64,000 bases of DNA from contig NZ_CP011924.1 of NCBI RefSeq assembly GCF_000238315.3, positions 1,714,501-1,778,500 on the forward strand, written 5' to 3'. The notes beneath the pieces were generated by a model. It worked only from the letters and a program-made list of their open reading frames with translations. It did no database searches and was not told the origin of the DNA. Each line of letters opens with the position of its first letter. The stretch's first letter is position 1. Positions 1-8,415 of the stretch are shown one piece after another. The translations under genes and the position numbers were made by a program. Source of the stretch: Pseudoalteromonas piscicida. GTDB taxonomy: Bacteria > Pseudomonadota > Gammaproteobacteria > Enterobacterales > Alteromonadaceae.

Positions 1-17
1 TAAGGAAGTAGTAACGC

Positions 18-599
18 ATGTGGCCAACTGATAAACCACTGATAGGACACCATGTTACCCTTGAACCATTATCAACAACCCATATTAATGCCCTGCAACA
101 GGCAGTAAAAGATGGTGAAGCATGGAAGCTTTGGTATGCCAATGTCCCCACCCCAGACGATATGGAGCGCTATGTTAACACTGCGATAAGCCAAGCATCT
201 GAAGGCAACCTTGCGTATGCGGTAAGGCTAAATAGCAGTAACGAAATCGTGGGAACCACCCGCTATTACAATGCAGATATAGCCAATCGCCGTGCCATGC
301 TAGGCTATACTTGGTACAGCGATAAAATGCGTCGAACAGCGGTTAACACGGAGTGTAAGTTTTTGCTGTTACAGCAACTTTTTGAAGATTTTGACGCCAT
401 TGCCGTAGAGTTTAGAACCCACTTTTTTAATCATGCCTCTCGCAATGCCATTGAGCGGCTTGGTGCCAAACTCGATGGTATCTTGCGCAGCCACCAGTTC
501 GGTAGAAACGGCGAGCTAAGAGACACCGTTGTGTATTCGATTATCGCCTCAGAATGGCCCACCGTTAAGCAGCATTTATTGAGCAAGCTCGACAGGTAG
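18..599 (+). CDS. GNAT-family N-acetyltransferase (RimJ/RimL-like)
   Basis: A 193-residue protein of the GNAT fold, closest in style to RimJ/RimL-type N-acetyltransferases, which move acetyl from acetyl-CoA to an amine (often a ribosomal protein N-terminus or a small molecule). The typical late segment is visible: a strand (AMLGYTWY), a helix start in the acetyl-CoA-loop region (MRRTAVNTECKFLL), then NHASRNAIERLGAKLDG, the usual N-x-x-S-x-x-x-x-E-x-x-G signature that closes the domain. The start ATG is preceded by AAGGAAG at a normal distance, so the gene is complete although it lies at the window edge. It stands alone and is followed by the 82-bp repeat array. The substrate cannot be told from sequence. 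Confidence 0.85.
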   Translation: MWPTDKPLIGHHVTLEPLSTTHINALQQAVKDGEAWKLWYANVPTPDDMERYVNTAISQASEGNLAYAVRLNSSNEIVGTTRYYNADIANRRAMLGYTWYSDKMRRTAVNTECKFLLLQQLFEDFDAIAVEFRTHFFNHASRNAIERLGAKLDGILRSHQFGRNGELRDTVVYSIIASEWPTVKQHLLSKLDR

Positions 600-610
600 T
601 AAAAGCATAA

Positions 611-1758
611 AAGATCGCAGGGTGAACCTGCTCCTACTCTGTGTTGTAGGAGATGCTTTACGCAGCGAGCAGTAACAACAAAAACAGCGCACAAGATCGC
701 AGGGTGAACCTGCTCCTACTCTGTGTTGTAGGAGATGCTTTACGCAGCGAGCAGTAACAACAAAAACAGCGCACAAGATCGCAGGGTGAACCTGCTCCTA
801 CTCTGTGTTGTAGGAGATGCTTTACGCAGCGAGCAGTAACAACAAAAACAGCGCACAAGATCGCAGGGTGAACCTGCTCCTACTCTGTGTTGTAGGAGAT
901 GCTTTACGCAGCGAGCAGTAACAACAAAAACAGCGCACAAGATCGCAGGGTGAACCTGCTCCTACTCTGTGTTGTAGGAGATGCTTTACGCAGCGAGCAG
1001 TAACAACAAAAACAGCGCACAAGATCGCAGGGTGAACCTGCTCCTACTCTGTGTTGTAGGAGATGCTTTACGCAGCGAGCAGTAACAACAAAAACAGCGC
1101 ACAAGATCGCAGGGTGAACCTGCTCCTACTCTGTGTTGTAGGAGATGCTTTACGCAGCGAGCAGTAACAACAAAAACAGCGCACAAGATCGCAGGGTGAA
1201 CCTGCTCCTACTCTGTGTTGTAGGAGATGCTTTACGCAGCGAGCAGTAACAACAAAAACAGCGCACAAGATCGCAGGGTGAACCTGCTCCTACTCTGTGT
1301 TGTAGGAGATGCTTTACGCAGCGAGCAGTAACAACAAAAACAGCGCACAAGATCGCAGGGTGAACCTGCTCCTACTCTGTGTTGTAGGAGATGCTTTACG
1401 CAGCGAGCAGTAACAACAAAAACAGCGCACAAGATCGCAGGGTGAACCTGCTCCTACTCTGTGTTGTAGGAGATGCTTTACGCAGCGAGCAGTAACAACA
1501 AAAACAGCGCACAAGATCGCAGGGTGAACCTGCTCCTACTCTGTGTTGTAGGAGATGCTTTACGCAGCGAGCAGTAACAACAAAAACAGCGCACAAGATC
1601 GCAGGGTGAACCTGCTCCTACTCTGTGTTGTAGGAGATGCTTTACGCAGCGAGCAGTAACAACAAAAACAGCGCACAAGATCGCAGGGTGAACCTGCTCC
1701 TACTCTGTGTTGTAGGAGATGCTTTACGCAGCGAGCAGTAACAACAAAAACAGCGCAC
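611..1758. repeat. Tandem array of 14 identical 82-bp repeats (REPIN-derived)
   Basis: Fourteen head-to-tail units of exactly 82 bp begin at 611, 693, 775 and so on; by eye all are identical. Each unit holds two structures: GCAGG-GTGAA-CCTGC (5-bp stem) and CTCCTAC-TCTGTGTT-GTAGGAG (7-bp stem). On the complementary strand the first reads GTAG-GA followed by a small hairpin, the hallmark of GTAG-type REP sequences. A second GTAG-GA half lies opposite, so the unit resembles a REP doublet (REPIN). The remaining ~30 bp of each unit is an A-rich spacer. 82 is not a multiple of 3, so reading frames shift every unit; the overlapping 66-codon minus-strand frames are artefacts of the repeat. The array fills the gap between the acetyltransferase and the esterase. 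No gene is seen in 600-1826. Confidence 0.93.
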
Positions 1759-1821
1759 AAGATCGCAGGGTGAACAAGCTCCTACTTTGTGTTGTAGGAG
1801 ATGCTTTACGCGGCGATCTGT
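1759..1821. repeat. Terminal, divergent REPIN-like copy closing the array
   Basis: This is the fifteenth, variant copy. It shares the first ~50 bp with the array unit, with changes such as AACAAG for AACCTG and TTTG for TCTG. It then ends in GCGGCGATCTGT instead of the array spacer. With that ending the whole copy becomes one long imperfect palindrome: GATCGC at the left pairs with GCGATC at the right, GTGAA with TTTAC (one G-T), and CTCCTAC with GTAGGAG. It ends 6 bp before the esterase stop codon. It is probably the ancestral or complete element from which the array grew. Confidence 0.8.
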
Positions 1822-1826
1822 ATAGC

Positions 1827-3038
1827 TTACTGCACGATTTTGCTTTTTGCTTGAGCTATCATGCTTTCGAAATAATCATATACTGACGGATCGTCGACTT
1901 GCTGTGCTTTCGCAAGTTGCAAGGCGTGATTAAAGCTTTTCAGCGCCTTGTTATACGCTTTGTTCTCTAAATATCCATGGCCTAGGCTGGCATGGGCATA
2001 AGACGAGTCGGGATAACGCGTGACAAATGCATTTAAAGTCGCGAGCGCAGCGTCTAGGCGTTTATGGCTGGTTTGCGCGTCAGCAAGTGCTCTGTATATA
2101 GACTCTGGCACTAACACATCAAACTCATAGCGCTTAGAAAGCTTTAGATAATAATCTTCAATATCAGAGATATGCGCATATTTTCCGGCTTCTTCATTGA
2201 GCTCAAAGTAGAAATCGTCAAAAAGTTTCGTTAATCCTTCATAGAGACTTGGATAAAACGTAGTTTGATGCGTTTCCAATTCTTTAAGGCTAAATTGCCA
2301 ATTTACCTCTTTTGATCTGAGTGCTTTCAGGTTTGACGCAACTCGCATACCGTTGGTGTAAAAGTCGCCACCTTCCCCTGCGATACTAATATACAGATTG
2401 CGACGTAAATCATGCGTTGAGTTGCTAAGTGCTTTAAACTGCTGATCCAGCTCTTCCTCACCCCACCAACCTGGCGGACTAACAAGCAGATAATTAGTAA
2501 ATATCTCTGGCTTATTTAAAAAGGTGTGTAGTCCGTAGATCCCACCATTGGAATACCCTACTAACGTACGATTAGGTTTGAGTGAATATTGCGACTCAAT
2601 GAAAGGAAATAACTCCCGAGTTAAGAAGGCTGTAAATTCGGCTGTCTTGCCAAATTGAGGAAACTTCTCTTTAATCCAGCGCTGTCTATCACTTTGGGGC
2701 TCACCGTTAATTGGCGGTAAGTAGTCTCTAGTTCTCACCGTGGTTTTCAACCCAACAACGATGGTAGCAGGTATTTTTCCAGTGCTAACCAAAGACTCCA
2801 CAATACCCACGGTTTGGGTAAAAAAGAATTCAGCATCGAGTAAGTACAACACTTGATATTGTTTCTTAGGGTCATAATCATTTGGCGTATAAACCATGAC
2901 CTCCCTATTCTCACTTAATATCTTAGATGCAAAGGTTATTTTAGACCCAATCGTGATGGCTTGTTGTTCTAATGTTTGCCCATACACCTTGCTCAATGCA
3001 GCAAGTAGCATTAACACTAGCAAAATAATAAAACGCAT
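1827..3038 (-). CDS. Secreted alpha/beta-hydrolase esterase with C-terminal TPR region
   Basis: A 403-residue exported enzyme of the putative-esterase family (esterase D / Fes / IroE type). A signal peptide covers about residues 1-20 (hydrophobic run then VYGQ). The nucleophile elbow G-Y-S-N-G is at about residue 162, inside the sequence LVGYSNGGIYG. An acidic residue and a His (ETHQTTFYPSL region, about 255) would complete the triad. Residues ~305-395 form TPR-like helices (YAHASLGHGYLENKAYNKAL), an addition often seen in marine gammaproteobacterial members. The start ATG has AAGGAAAG upstream. It is divergent from the CadC-like regulator across 115 bp, so joint regulation is likely. Siderophore-ester or peptide-ester hydrolysis is possible, but the substrate is unknown. 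Confidence 0.85.
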   Translation of the reverse strand: MRFIILLVLMLLAALSKVYGQTLEQQAITIGSKITFASKILSENREVMVYTPNDYDPKKQYQVLYLLDAEFFFTQTVGIVESLVSTGKIPATIVVGLKTTVRTRDYLPPINGEPQSDRQRWIKEKFPQFGKTAEFTAFLTRELFPFIESQYSLKPNRTLVGYSNGGIYGLHTFLNKPEIFTNYLLVSPPGWWGEEELDQQFKALSNSTHDLRRNLYISIAGEGGDFYTNGMRVASNLKALRSKEVNWQFSLKELETHQTTFYPSLYEGLTKLFDDFYFELNEEAGKYAHISDIEDYYLKLSKRYEFDVLVPESIYRALADAQTSHKRLDAALATLNAFVTRYPDSSYAHASLGHGYLENKAYNKALKSFNHALQLAKAQQVDDPSVYDYFESMIAQAKSKIVQ

Positions 3039-3100
3039 GACTTTCCTTTTTAGTTTATTTTTATCAGTGTGTTACATTAGGAAAAAACAGGGCGATAAAA

Positions 3101-3143
3101 CAGCAAAGTTTGCTGATTTTTCGCTGATAATTCGCTGAAAAAA
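3101..3143 (+). promoter_or_regulatory. Three 11-bp direct repeats plus palindrome: candidate operator
   Basis: Between the divergent esterase and regulator genes lie three consecutive 11-bp units: TGCTGATTTTT (3111-3121), CGCTGATAATT (3122-3132) and CGCTGAAAAAA (3133-3143). The core is (T/C)GCTGA plus an AT-rich tail. The first unit overlaps an inverted repeat, CAGCAAA-G-TTTGCTG (3101-3115). Direct repeats of 11 bp are the classic layout recognised by OmpR/PhoB-type winged-helix domains, the same domain class carried by the adjacent gene. The repeats end 10 bp before that gene's ATG, so binding there would most simply repress the regulator's own expression. Seen: the repeats. Inferred: the binding protein. 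Confidence 0.5.
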
Positions 3144-3153
3144 GAATTTTAAA

Positions 3154-5244
3154 ATGGAATTAAAGCAGTTTTTGATTGCAGATCACCTTGTAGATGTAAA
3201 TCGCAATCATATTGTTATCGACCAACAGACTTATGCGCTCCCCCCTAAAGCAATAGCGGTGCTTTGTGAATTGGCAAAACAACCAGGAGAAGTGGTGAGC
3301 TTTGAGCAACTACTTAACACCGTTTGGCACGACAGAGTTGTTTCTCCAAATACATTGCAGCGCTGCATTTTCCAAATTCGCCAAGTATTCAAATATGCTG
3401 ATAGTGAGTTAGAGTTTATAAAAACGCACAGTAAAAAAGGCTATAGTTTAGAGGCACCCGTTACGTCGATAAACGATAAGCCGAGCGCGCATAAAGCGAC
3501 TCAAAAATCTCGCCCACGCGCTGCAAAATTTGGGGTAGCGGCACTAGCCGTAGTTATCACGGCTTATCTCTTTACGGTTATAATTCAACCAAAGACCAAC
3601 CCCAGAGTGCCTATTCAACCTACTTTTACTCCAATGACCACAAGTGACGCATGGGATGCAAATGCCAGCTACTCACCTGATGGCCAATGGATTGTTTTTC
3701 AGCGCTTTAGCGATAATTGCCATAGTCAGCTTTGGGTAAAAAATCTAGTCTCGCACAAAACCTCTCGTTTAACCGCTCGCCAGGGCGTATACGGAAAACC
3801 AAGTTGGTCACACGACGCAAAGCAACTAACTTTTACCGAACGGAGTCATTGCAAGGCTCAAGAGACGTCTCCCTTTTGCTGGTCTTTAAACACACTAGAT
3901 GTCGATACCGCAATCAACTCACCACAAAATCCACATGCCGTTATCGCTTGCCAAGAAAAGCCCATGTGGCGTGCAAATTGGATGAAAAACGGCGAGATAA
4001 GTTACTTATCTCATTTGCGCCCTAAACAAGCAGTGCCCTACCTTTTTGATTTAAAAACAAAAAAAAGCCGCACTACCGAGTATTTGCCAAACTTTGAAAA
4101 CTACACTCTTGACTACCTTGCAAATCAAAATGTTTTCGCCATGGTAAGCATTGATGAGCACAACTCTCATCACCTGAATATTTACAATCCCGATAAGACG
4201 CCAACGATCACGGCAAAGATAGTACTACCGCACGAATTGTCACCATTGCAGCCAATTGAAGTCAGTTACCACCCAAGCGGCGAGTATTTGCTCGCATCGA
4301 CGACCAACGGACTTTATAAACTGCAAACCAACGGGAGAATGATTGCTCTTGATACTGGGGGCAGAAAGAATCTAAGAGAGGCTTCTTTTTCAGCTGATGG
4401 AAAACAGATCTTAGCGACACAGATAAATGCCGATACCGATATTTTTACCTTAAGTCTTGCTCAAATACGAAATCACCAAACCGCTTCGGCAGCAAAGATA
4501 GCCAGAACAACAATGAAGGAGGACAACCCACAGTTTCAACCTCATGGTGATCATATTGCTTTTACATCTACACGTACTGGTTCAAGGCAAATATGGCTTT
4601 ACAATGATCAAGGTGTTTCACAGCTCACCGATTCACAGCATGACAATATCAGCAAACGAATTGTGTGGTCTCCTGCGGGTAATGAGATAGCTGGCACAAC
4701 GCAAAAAGGACTCACGTTGTGGTCTTTAAATGGTGATAAAACCCTCATTGCTAATTCGCTTGCCATTGATTCTGTCCTGCAGTGGCTAACGCCAACGACG
4801 TTATTGGTCACAGCAAGGGAGAATGGAAATGCTGGACTTTACATTATTAATAAAGATACCAAAGAAGCCTCGCTCATTGTTTCTGAAAATGTAGTTTGGG
4901 CCGTGCAAGTAGATAGTGAACATTTTCTTTATCAAGATATGAGTCAGCGTTTTTGGCTTGTTAACACAAACACAGCTCCTGTACCGACTGAGATCCATGC
5001 GTTACGCGCTCAGTTAGCGCAGCCATTTGCCGTTTATAAAGACGGTATATTGTACGGCGTAAACAACGACAACCAACTATGGTCTTATCATCTCAGTGCA
5101 GGGATATATCAACACCTTGCAGAGGTACCCAGTAACAGCCGCTACTTGGCAGATTTTAACGGTGAAACCTTTTTGTTTACTCAAATGCATTTGATGCAAA
5201 AGCATATCGTGTCATTTAATACACCTGATGATCAAGGCACATAG
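3154..5244 (+). CDS. CadC-like membrane-anchored winged-helix regulator with beta-propeller sensor
   Basis: A 696-residue protein with an N-terminal OmpR/CadC-type winged-helix DNA-binding domain (about residues 5-105; VSPNTLQRCIFQIRQVF is the recognition region). One transmembrane helix follows at about 125-143. A large C-terminal region (~165-690) contains TolB/PD40-type beta-propeller blades such as SYSPDGQWIVFQR, SWSHDAKQLTFT and QFQPHGDHIAFTSTR. The topology implies DNA binding at the inner face of the membrane and sensing in the periplasm, as in CadC/ToxR proteins, with no phosphorylation site. The propeller ligand is unknown. It is divergent from an exported esterase, which is its obvious first candidate target. 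The three 11-bp repeats just upstream may be its own operator. Confidence 0.88.
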   Translation: MELKQFLIADHLVDVNRNHIVIDQQTYALPPKAIAVLCELAKQPGEVVSFEQLLNTVWHDRVVSPNTLQRCIFQIRQVFKYADSELEFIKTHSKKGYSLEAPVTSINDKPSAHKATQKSRPRAAKFGVAALAVVITAYLFTVIIQPKTNPRVPIQPTFTPMTTSDAWDANASYSPDGQWIVFQRFSDNCHSQLWVKNLVSHKTSRLTARQGVYGKPSWSHDAKQLTFTERSHCKAQETSPFCWSLNTLDVDTAINSPQNPHAVIACQEKPMWRANWMKNGEISYLSHLRPKQAVPYLFDLKTKKSRTTEYLPNFENYTLDYLANQNVFAMVSIDEHNSHHLNIYNPDKTPTITAKIVLPHELSPLQPIEVSYHPSGEYLLASTTNGLYKLQTNGRMIALDTGGRKNLREASFSADGKQILATQINADTDIFTLSLAQIRNHQTASAAKIARTTMKEDNPQFQPHGDHIAFTSTRTGSRQIWLYNDQGVSQLTDSQHDNISKRIVWSPAGNEIAGTTQKGLTLWSLNGDKTLIANSLAIDSVLQWLTPTTLLVTARENGNAGLYIINKDTKEASLIVSENVVWAVQVDSEHFLYQDMSQRFWLVNTNTAPVPTEIHALRAQLAQPFAVYKDGILYGVNNDNQLWSYHLSAGIYQHLAEVPSNSRYLADFNGETFLFTQMHLMQKHIVSFNTPDDQGT

Positions 5245-5251
5245 ATAGCGC

Positions 5252-5313
5252 AAGAACGCAGGGTAAACCTGCTCCTACTCCATGTCGTAGGGACACTTTA
5301 CGCGGCGATCTGT
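5252..5313. repeat. Dispersed REPIN-like element (62 bp)
   Basis: This 62-bp element is homologous to the terminal copy of the 611-1821 array. It has AAGAACGCAGGGTAAACCTG, CTCCTAC, an 8-nt loop region, GTAGGG, then CTTTACGCGGCGATCTGT. It sits in the 97-bp gap between two convergent genes, 7 bp after the stop codon of the CadC-like gene, a typical REP location. Differences from the array unit are scattered, so it is an independent copy rather than a recent duplicate. Its inner stem may also help end transcription. The REP-type transposase (RAYT) that would mobilise it is not in this window. Confidence 0.78.
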
Positions 5314-5341
5314 TAAAAAAGCACAAATTTAAGAAACGTTA

Positions 5342-7312
5342 TTATGGCAGGCCATCGAGTAAAAACTGCTCCGCACGTTCAACGCGGCGGGGTTTCCCCT
5401 TTAACAGCAAAACATCATTAACGCGTAAAATGGTTTGCTCATCTGGTTGAGCAATTTCTTCGCCGTCCCGTCTTAATGCAGTAATATCAACGCGCTTAAC
5501 CTTGAGCTCAAGCTCAGCGATTGACTTGTTAACGGCAAATGCATGGTCAGGCAAAGCAATGGCATGCAAATATTCTAGTCGCTCGCCTGTGACTTCATGC
5601 AGATCATTGCTGTCTCCAGCAAAAAAACCATGTAAATACGGATAACGATTTTCTCGCTCTTTACTGACGCGACGAAAAATCCTGCGCATTGGCACGCCAG
5701 ACATGTACAGCACATGGGAAACCAGCATCAAACTTGCCTCTAAAGTTTCTGGCACAACTTCTGCGACGCCCATGGCTTTTAATTGCTCCATGTAGCTGTC
5801 ATCTTTCATGCGTACCAAGATCTTCACTTCGTGGGTACGCCGACGAATGGCGTCAACAACCACCTGCGTCTGTTCAAAGTCATCAAAGGTAATGATAACC
5901 AAGCGCGCTTTATCAATATTTGCTGACTTTAACAGTGTTTTTTGTGCCGCATGACCAAATAACACGGGCTCACCCGCAATTTGTGCGTCTTGTACAATTT
6001 GCGGGTTGCGCTCTACCGCAATATATGGAATAGCCTCTGGACGTAAAAATCGTGCGATAGTTTGACCAACACGCGCGTAGCCAAAAATCACAACATGATT
6101 TTTTAAATCAGCCGCGTTATAACCACTTGGCGCTTCGGGTTGCCAGTCTTTTTCTATTCCCAAGATATTGAGAATATGCGCGGTTTTACTAATAAGATAA
6201 GGCGTTAACGCCATAGACAACACGCCAAGCGTGATCAAGAAGGACACTTCATTCTTGTCTAATAATTGATGTTTACTGGCAAGAGCAACCAATACAAAGC
6301 CAAATTCCCCCATTTGCCAGATCAAAATACCAGCGCCCCAAGCGTCTTTTTTACGCTCTCCCATTAACTGCGCAACGCCAACGATGATCAACACTTTGAT
6401 CACAAGCACGGCGCCAAGTGCTGCAACAATATAAATAAACTGGTCGAGCACATAAGGAATATCTAGTTGCATACCCACTGTGACAAAAAAGAGTCCCATT
6501 AGAATATCTCGAAACGGTCTAATTTCTGCCTCAAGCTGATGCCGATATTGGCTTTCCCCTAACATCATGCCCGCTAAAAATGCGCCGAGCGCCATTGAAA
6601 GTCCGAATGCATAAGTGAGCGAACCCGCGCACAGGGCAACAACTAAAGTAGATAAAACAAAGAGCTCATCTGTTCTTACTAATGCGATTTCGTTAAATAT
6701 TTTAGGTAGTAACCACTTACCTATTGCCCATAAAACCAGACACACAACCGCTCCCTTGGCAAACGCAAAAAGAAGCGCTGACGCCAGCTCTGAATTACTC
6801 GCAGAGGAAATAAGCGGAAACGCGATGAGCAGTGGCACAACGGCAATATCTTGGAATAACAACATGCCAATACCGAGCTGACCATGGCGTGTGTTGAGCA
6901 TCCCCAGCTCTTTTAACAGCTTAACCACAACCGCTGTAGAAGAGAGAGCAATGAGGCTCGCAATCACAAATGCGCCCACCCACTCATATTGCATAAAACG
7001 CAACACTAACATCCCGATGATCGTGGTCACAATGACCTGTAAACTCCCCAAGCCGAATACTACGTTTCGCATTGCCATTAATTTTGGCACGGAAAATTCA
7101 AGCCCTAAACTGAACAGTAAGAACACAATTCCAAGCTCAGCCATAAAGTGAATTTCTTGGCTATCACTCATCCATCCAATGCCGTGACTGCCCGCAATTA
7201 CTCCAGTGAGCAAATAAGCCAGAATAGGCGGCAAGCCAATCCGCTTAAAGGACCAGACTAAAATCACAGCACATAATAGCAAGGCAAAAACCTGCGCGAA
7301 GATACTTTGCAA
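5342..7312 (-). CDS. KefB/KefC-type monovalent cation:proton antiporter (CPA2)
   Basis: A 656-residue inner-membrane antiporter of the CPA2 family, exchanging K+ (or Na+) for H+. Residues ~1-385 form about 12-13 membrane helices, including the family motif around ALSSTAVVVKLL and the GMLLFQDIAVVPLL segment, whose Asp is the probable proton/cation site. A Rossmann-fold RCK/TrkA-N domain begins at about 408 (HVVIFGYARVGQTIARFL, G-x-x-x-x-G nucleotide loop). A TrkA-C domain follows (about 565-650). The TrkA-C tail and length separate it from E. coli KefC, whose glutathione gating cannot be assumed here. It is convergent with the CadC-like gene and divergent from the diguanylate cyclase. Confidence 0.92.
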   Translation of the reverse strand: MQSIFAQVFALLLCAVILVWSFKRIGLPPILAYLLTGVIAGSHGIGWMSDSQEIHFMAELGIVFLLFSLGLEFSVPKLMAMRNVVFGLGSLQVIVTTIIGMLVLRFMQYEWVGAFVIASLIALSSTAVVVKLLKELGMLNTRHGQLGIGMLLFQDIAVVPLLIAFPLISSASNSELASALLFAFAKGAVVCLVLWAIGKWLLPKIFNEIALVRTDELFVLSTLVVALCAGSLTYAFGLSMALGAFLAGMMLGESQYRHQLEAEIRPFRDILMGLFFVTVGMQLDIPYVLDQFIYIVAALGAVLVIKVLIIVGVAQLMGERKKDAWGAGILIWQMGEFGFVLVALASKHQLLDKNEVSFLITLGVLSMALTPYLISKTAHILNILGIEKDWQPEAPSGYNAADLKNHVVIFGYARVGQTIARFLRPEAIPYIAVERNPQIVQDAQIAGEPVLFGHAAQKTLLKSANIDKARLVIITFDDFEQTQVVVDAIRRRTHEVKILVRMKDDSYMEQLKAMGVAEVVPETLEASLMLVSHVLYMSGVPMRRIFRRVSKERENRYPYLHGFFAGDSNDLHEVTGERLEYLHAIALPDHAFAVNKSIAELELKVKRVDITALRRDGEEIAQPDEQTILRVNDVLLLKGKPRRVERAEQFLLDGLP

Positions 7313-7465
7313 TCTGCCTCCTGAGCGAAGAAATTGACGGGGAATAAAGGTGGATTTCTTATTCTTTCTTTTAAATATAGCAAGCGTTTGTTTTTAAGCC
7401 AGTTTAAATTTTTGGCACAAAGTTCGCATATTAATCATGTATTGTTGTATTTAAGGGGAAGAAAT

Positions 7466-8362
7466 ATGGAAAATGTCCATATTTTGACACAAAGATTGCC
7501 GACCAGAGGCGATTACTTGCCGTTCAATTCTGAACAGTATAGTACGCAAGGCGGTGAACACTACGCGCGATTAGTCGACAAACTTCAGACAACGCTCAAC
7601 ATTGAAGAGCTGTTGACTATTTATGCGGAGCATGTGGCAAGAATTTCAAAAATTTCGGGACTCCAGTTCCACTGTAGCCTTGGCGTCTTTCAGATGAAGG
7701 ACAGCGATAGCCAATTTCCGGCTAGTACATTTGATCTTGAGCTCGAAAAAGAGCACTTAGGCCAGTTGGTGTATTTCAGTGAGTTTCCATTTAGTGAAGC
7801 GATCAAGGCAAAATTGTCAAAATTACACGCCTGTTTAATTTACCCAATGCGTAATGCCTTGATGTACAACCGTGTATTGCAATTAGCAACCAAGGACTCA
7901 CTGACTGGACTTTACAATCGCAGCCAGTTCGCAGATAACTTAGAAGAAAAGCTTGAGCGATGCCGTCGTCAACATCGTAATTTCAGCCTTATGCTTTTAG
8001 ATTTAGACAACTTTAAACAGGTGAATGATGTTCATGGTCATAAAGCCGGTGATGAAGTGTTGGTTGAGTTTTCACGTATTTTGCAAACCTCAACGCGCGC
8101 AACGGATTCAGTATTTAGATTCGGTGGTGATGAGTTCGCCATTTTAATTGACGACCCAGCGTTTACAACCAACAAAGTGATCGCAGAAAGAATTATGGAA
8201 GCCGTAAGAAAGTCGAGCATGTTGGCTAAATATACGGTGACCACAAGCATTGGCTTTACGCTGGCATCGAGCCATGATACTGCCGACAATATATTTGCTC
8301 GTTCGGATAGCGGCTTATACCGCGCAAAAGCAGCCGGACGAAACTGCGCTCGCGCAGTATAA
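7466..8362 (+). CDS. Diguanylate cyclase (GGDEF domain)
   Basis: A 298-residue enzyme making cyclic-di-GMP from two GTP. Residues ~1-135 are an N-terminal sensory region I cannot assign, with no transmembrane helix. Residues ~140-298 are a GGDEF domain with an intact active-site motif (FRFGGDEFAIL). The inhibitory I-site RxxD is present with canonical spacing (RATDSVFRFGGDEF), so product inhibition is expected. I chose ATG 7466 because AAGGGGAAG lies just upstream; an in-frame start at 7334 would add 44 residues (MTGNKGGFLILSF...) without a good ribosome site. No EAL domain is present. It is monocistronic, divergent from the antiporter. Confidence 0.93.
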   Translation: MENVHILTQRLPTRGDYLPFNSEQYSTQGGEHYARLVDKLQTTLNIEELLTIYAEHVARISKISGLQFHCSLGVFQMKDSDSQFPASTFDLELEKEHLGQLVYFSEFPFSEAIKAKLSKLHACLIYPMRNALMYNRVLQLATKDSLTGLYNRSQFADNLEEKLERCRRQHRNFSLMLLDLDNFKQVNDVHGHKAGDEVLVEFSRILQTSTRATDSVFRFGGDEFAILIDDPAFTTNKVIAERIMEAVRKSSMLAKYTVTTSIGFTLASSHDTADNIFARSDSGLYRAKAAGRNCARAV

Positions 8363-8380
8363 AAAAACCACTTCCCCTTT

Positions 8381-8415
8381 TGCTCAGTGTTATGCGTTAA
8401 CGCTGAGCATCTTTT
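8381..8415 (+). terminator. Probable intrinsic terminator after the diguanylate cyclase
   Basis: TGCTCAGTGTT (8381-8391) pairs with AACGCTGAGCA (8399-8409) through an 11-bp stem with one G-T pair and a 7-nt loop, followed by TCTTTTCC. It lies 19 bp after the cyclase stop and overlaps the 3' end of the convergent gene. Confidence 0.6.

Noticed and set aside
611..1758. CRISPR array
   Set aside because: The units are 82 bp, identical along their whole length and have no variable spacers; no cas gene is near.
576..1760. A ladder of overlapping 66-codon minus-strand reading frames of identical sequence
   Set aside because: They arise from the 82-bp repeat, shift frame every unit, overlap one another and have no ribosome sites.
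2896..3138. 80-codon plus-strand frame between the esterase and the regulator
   Set aside because: It lies mostly antisense to the esterase and covers the operator region; no ribosome site or family.
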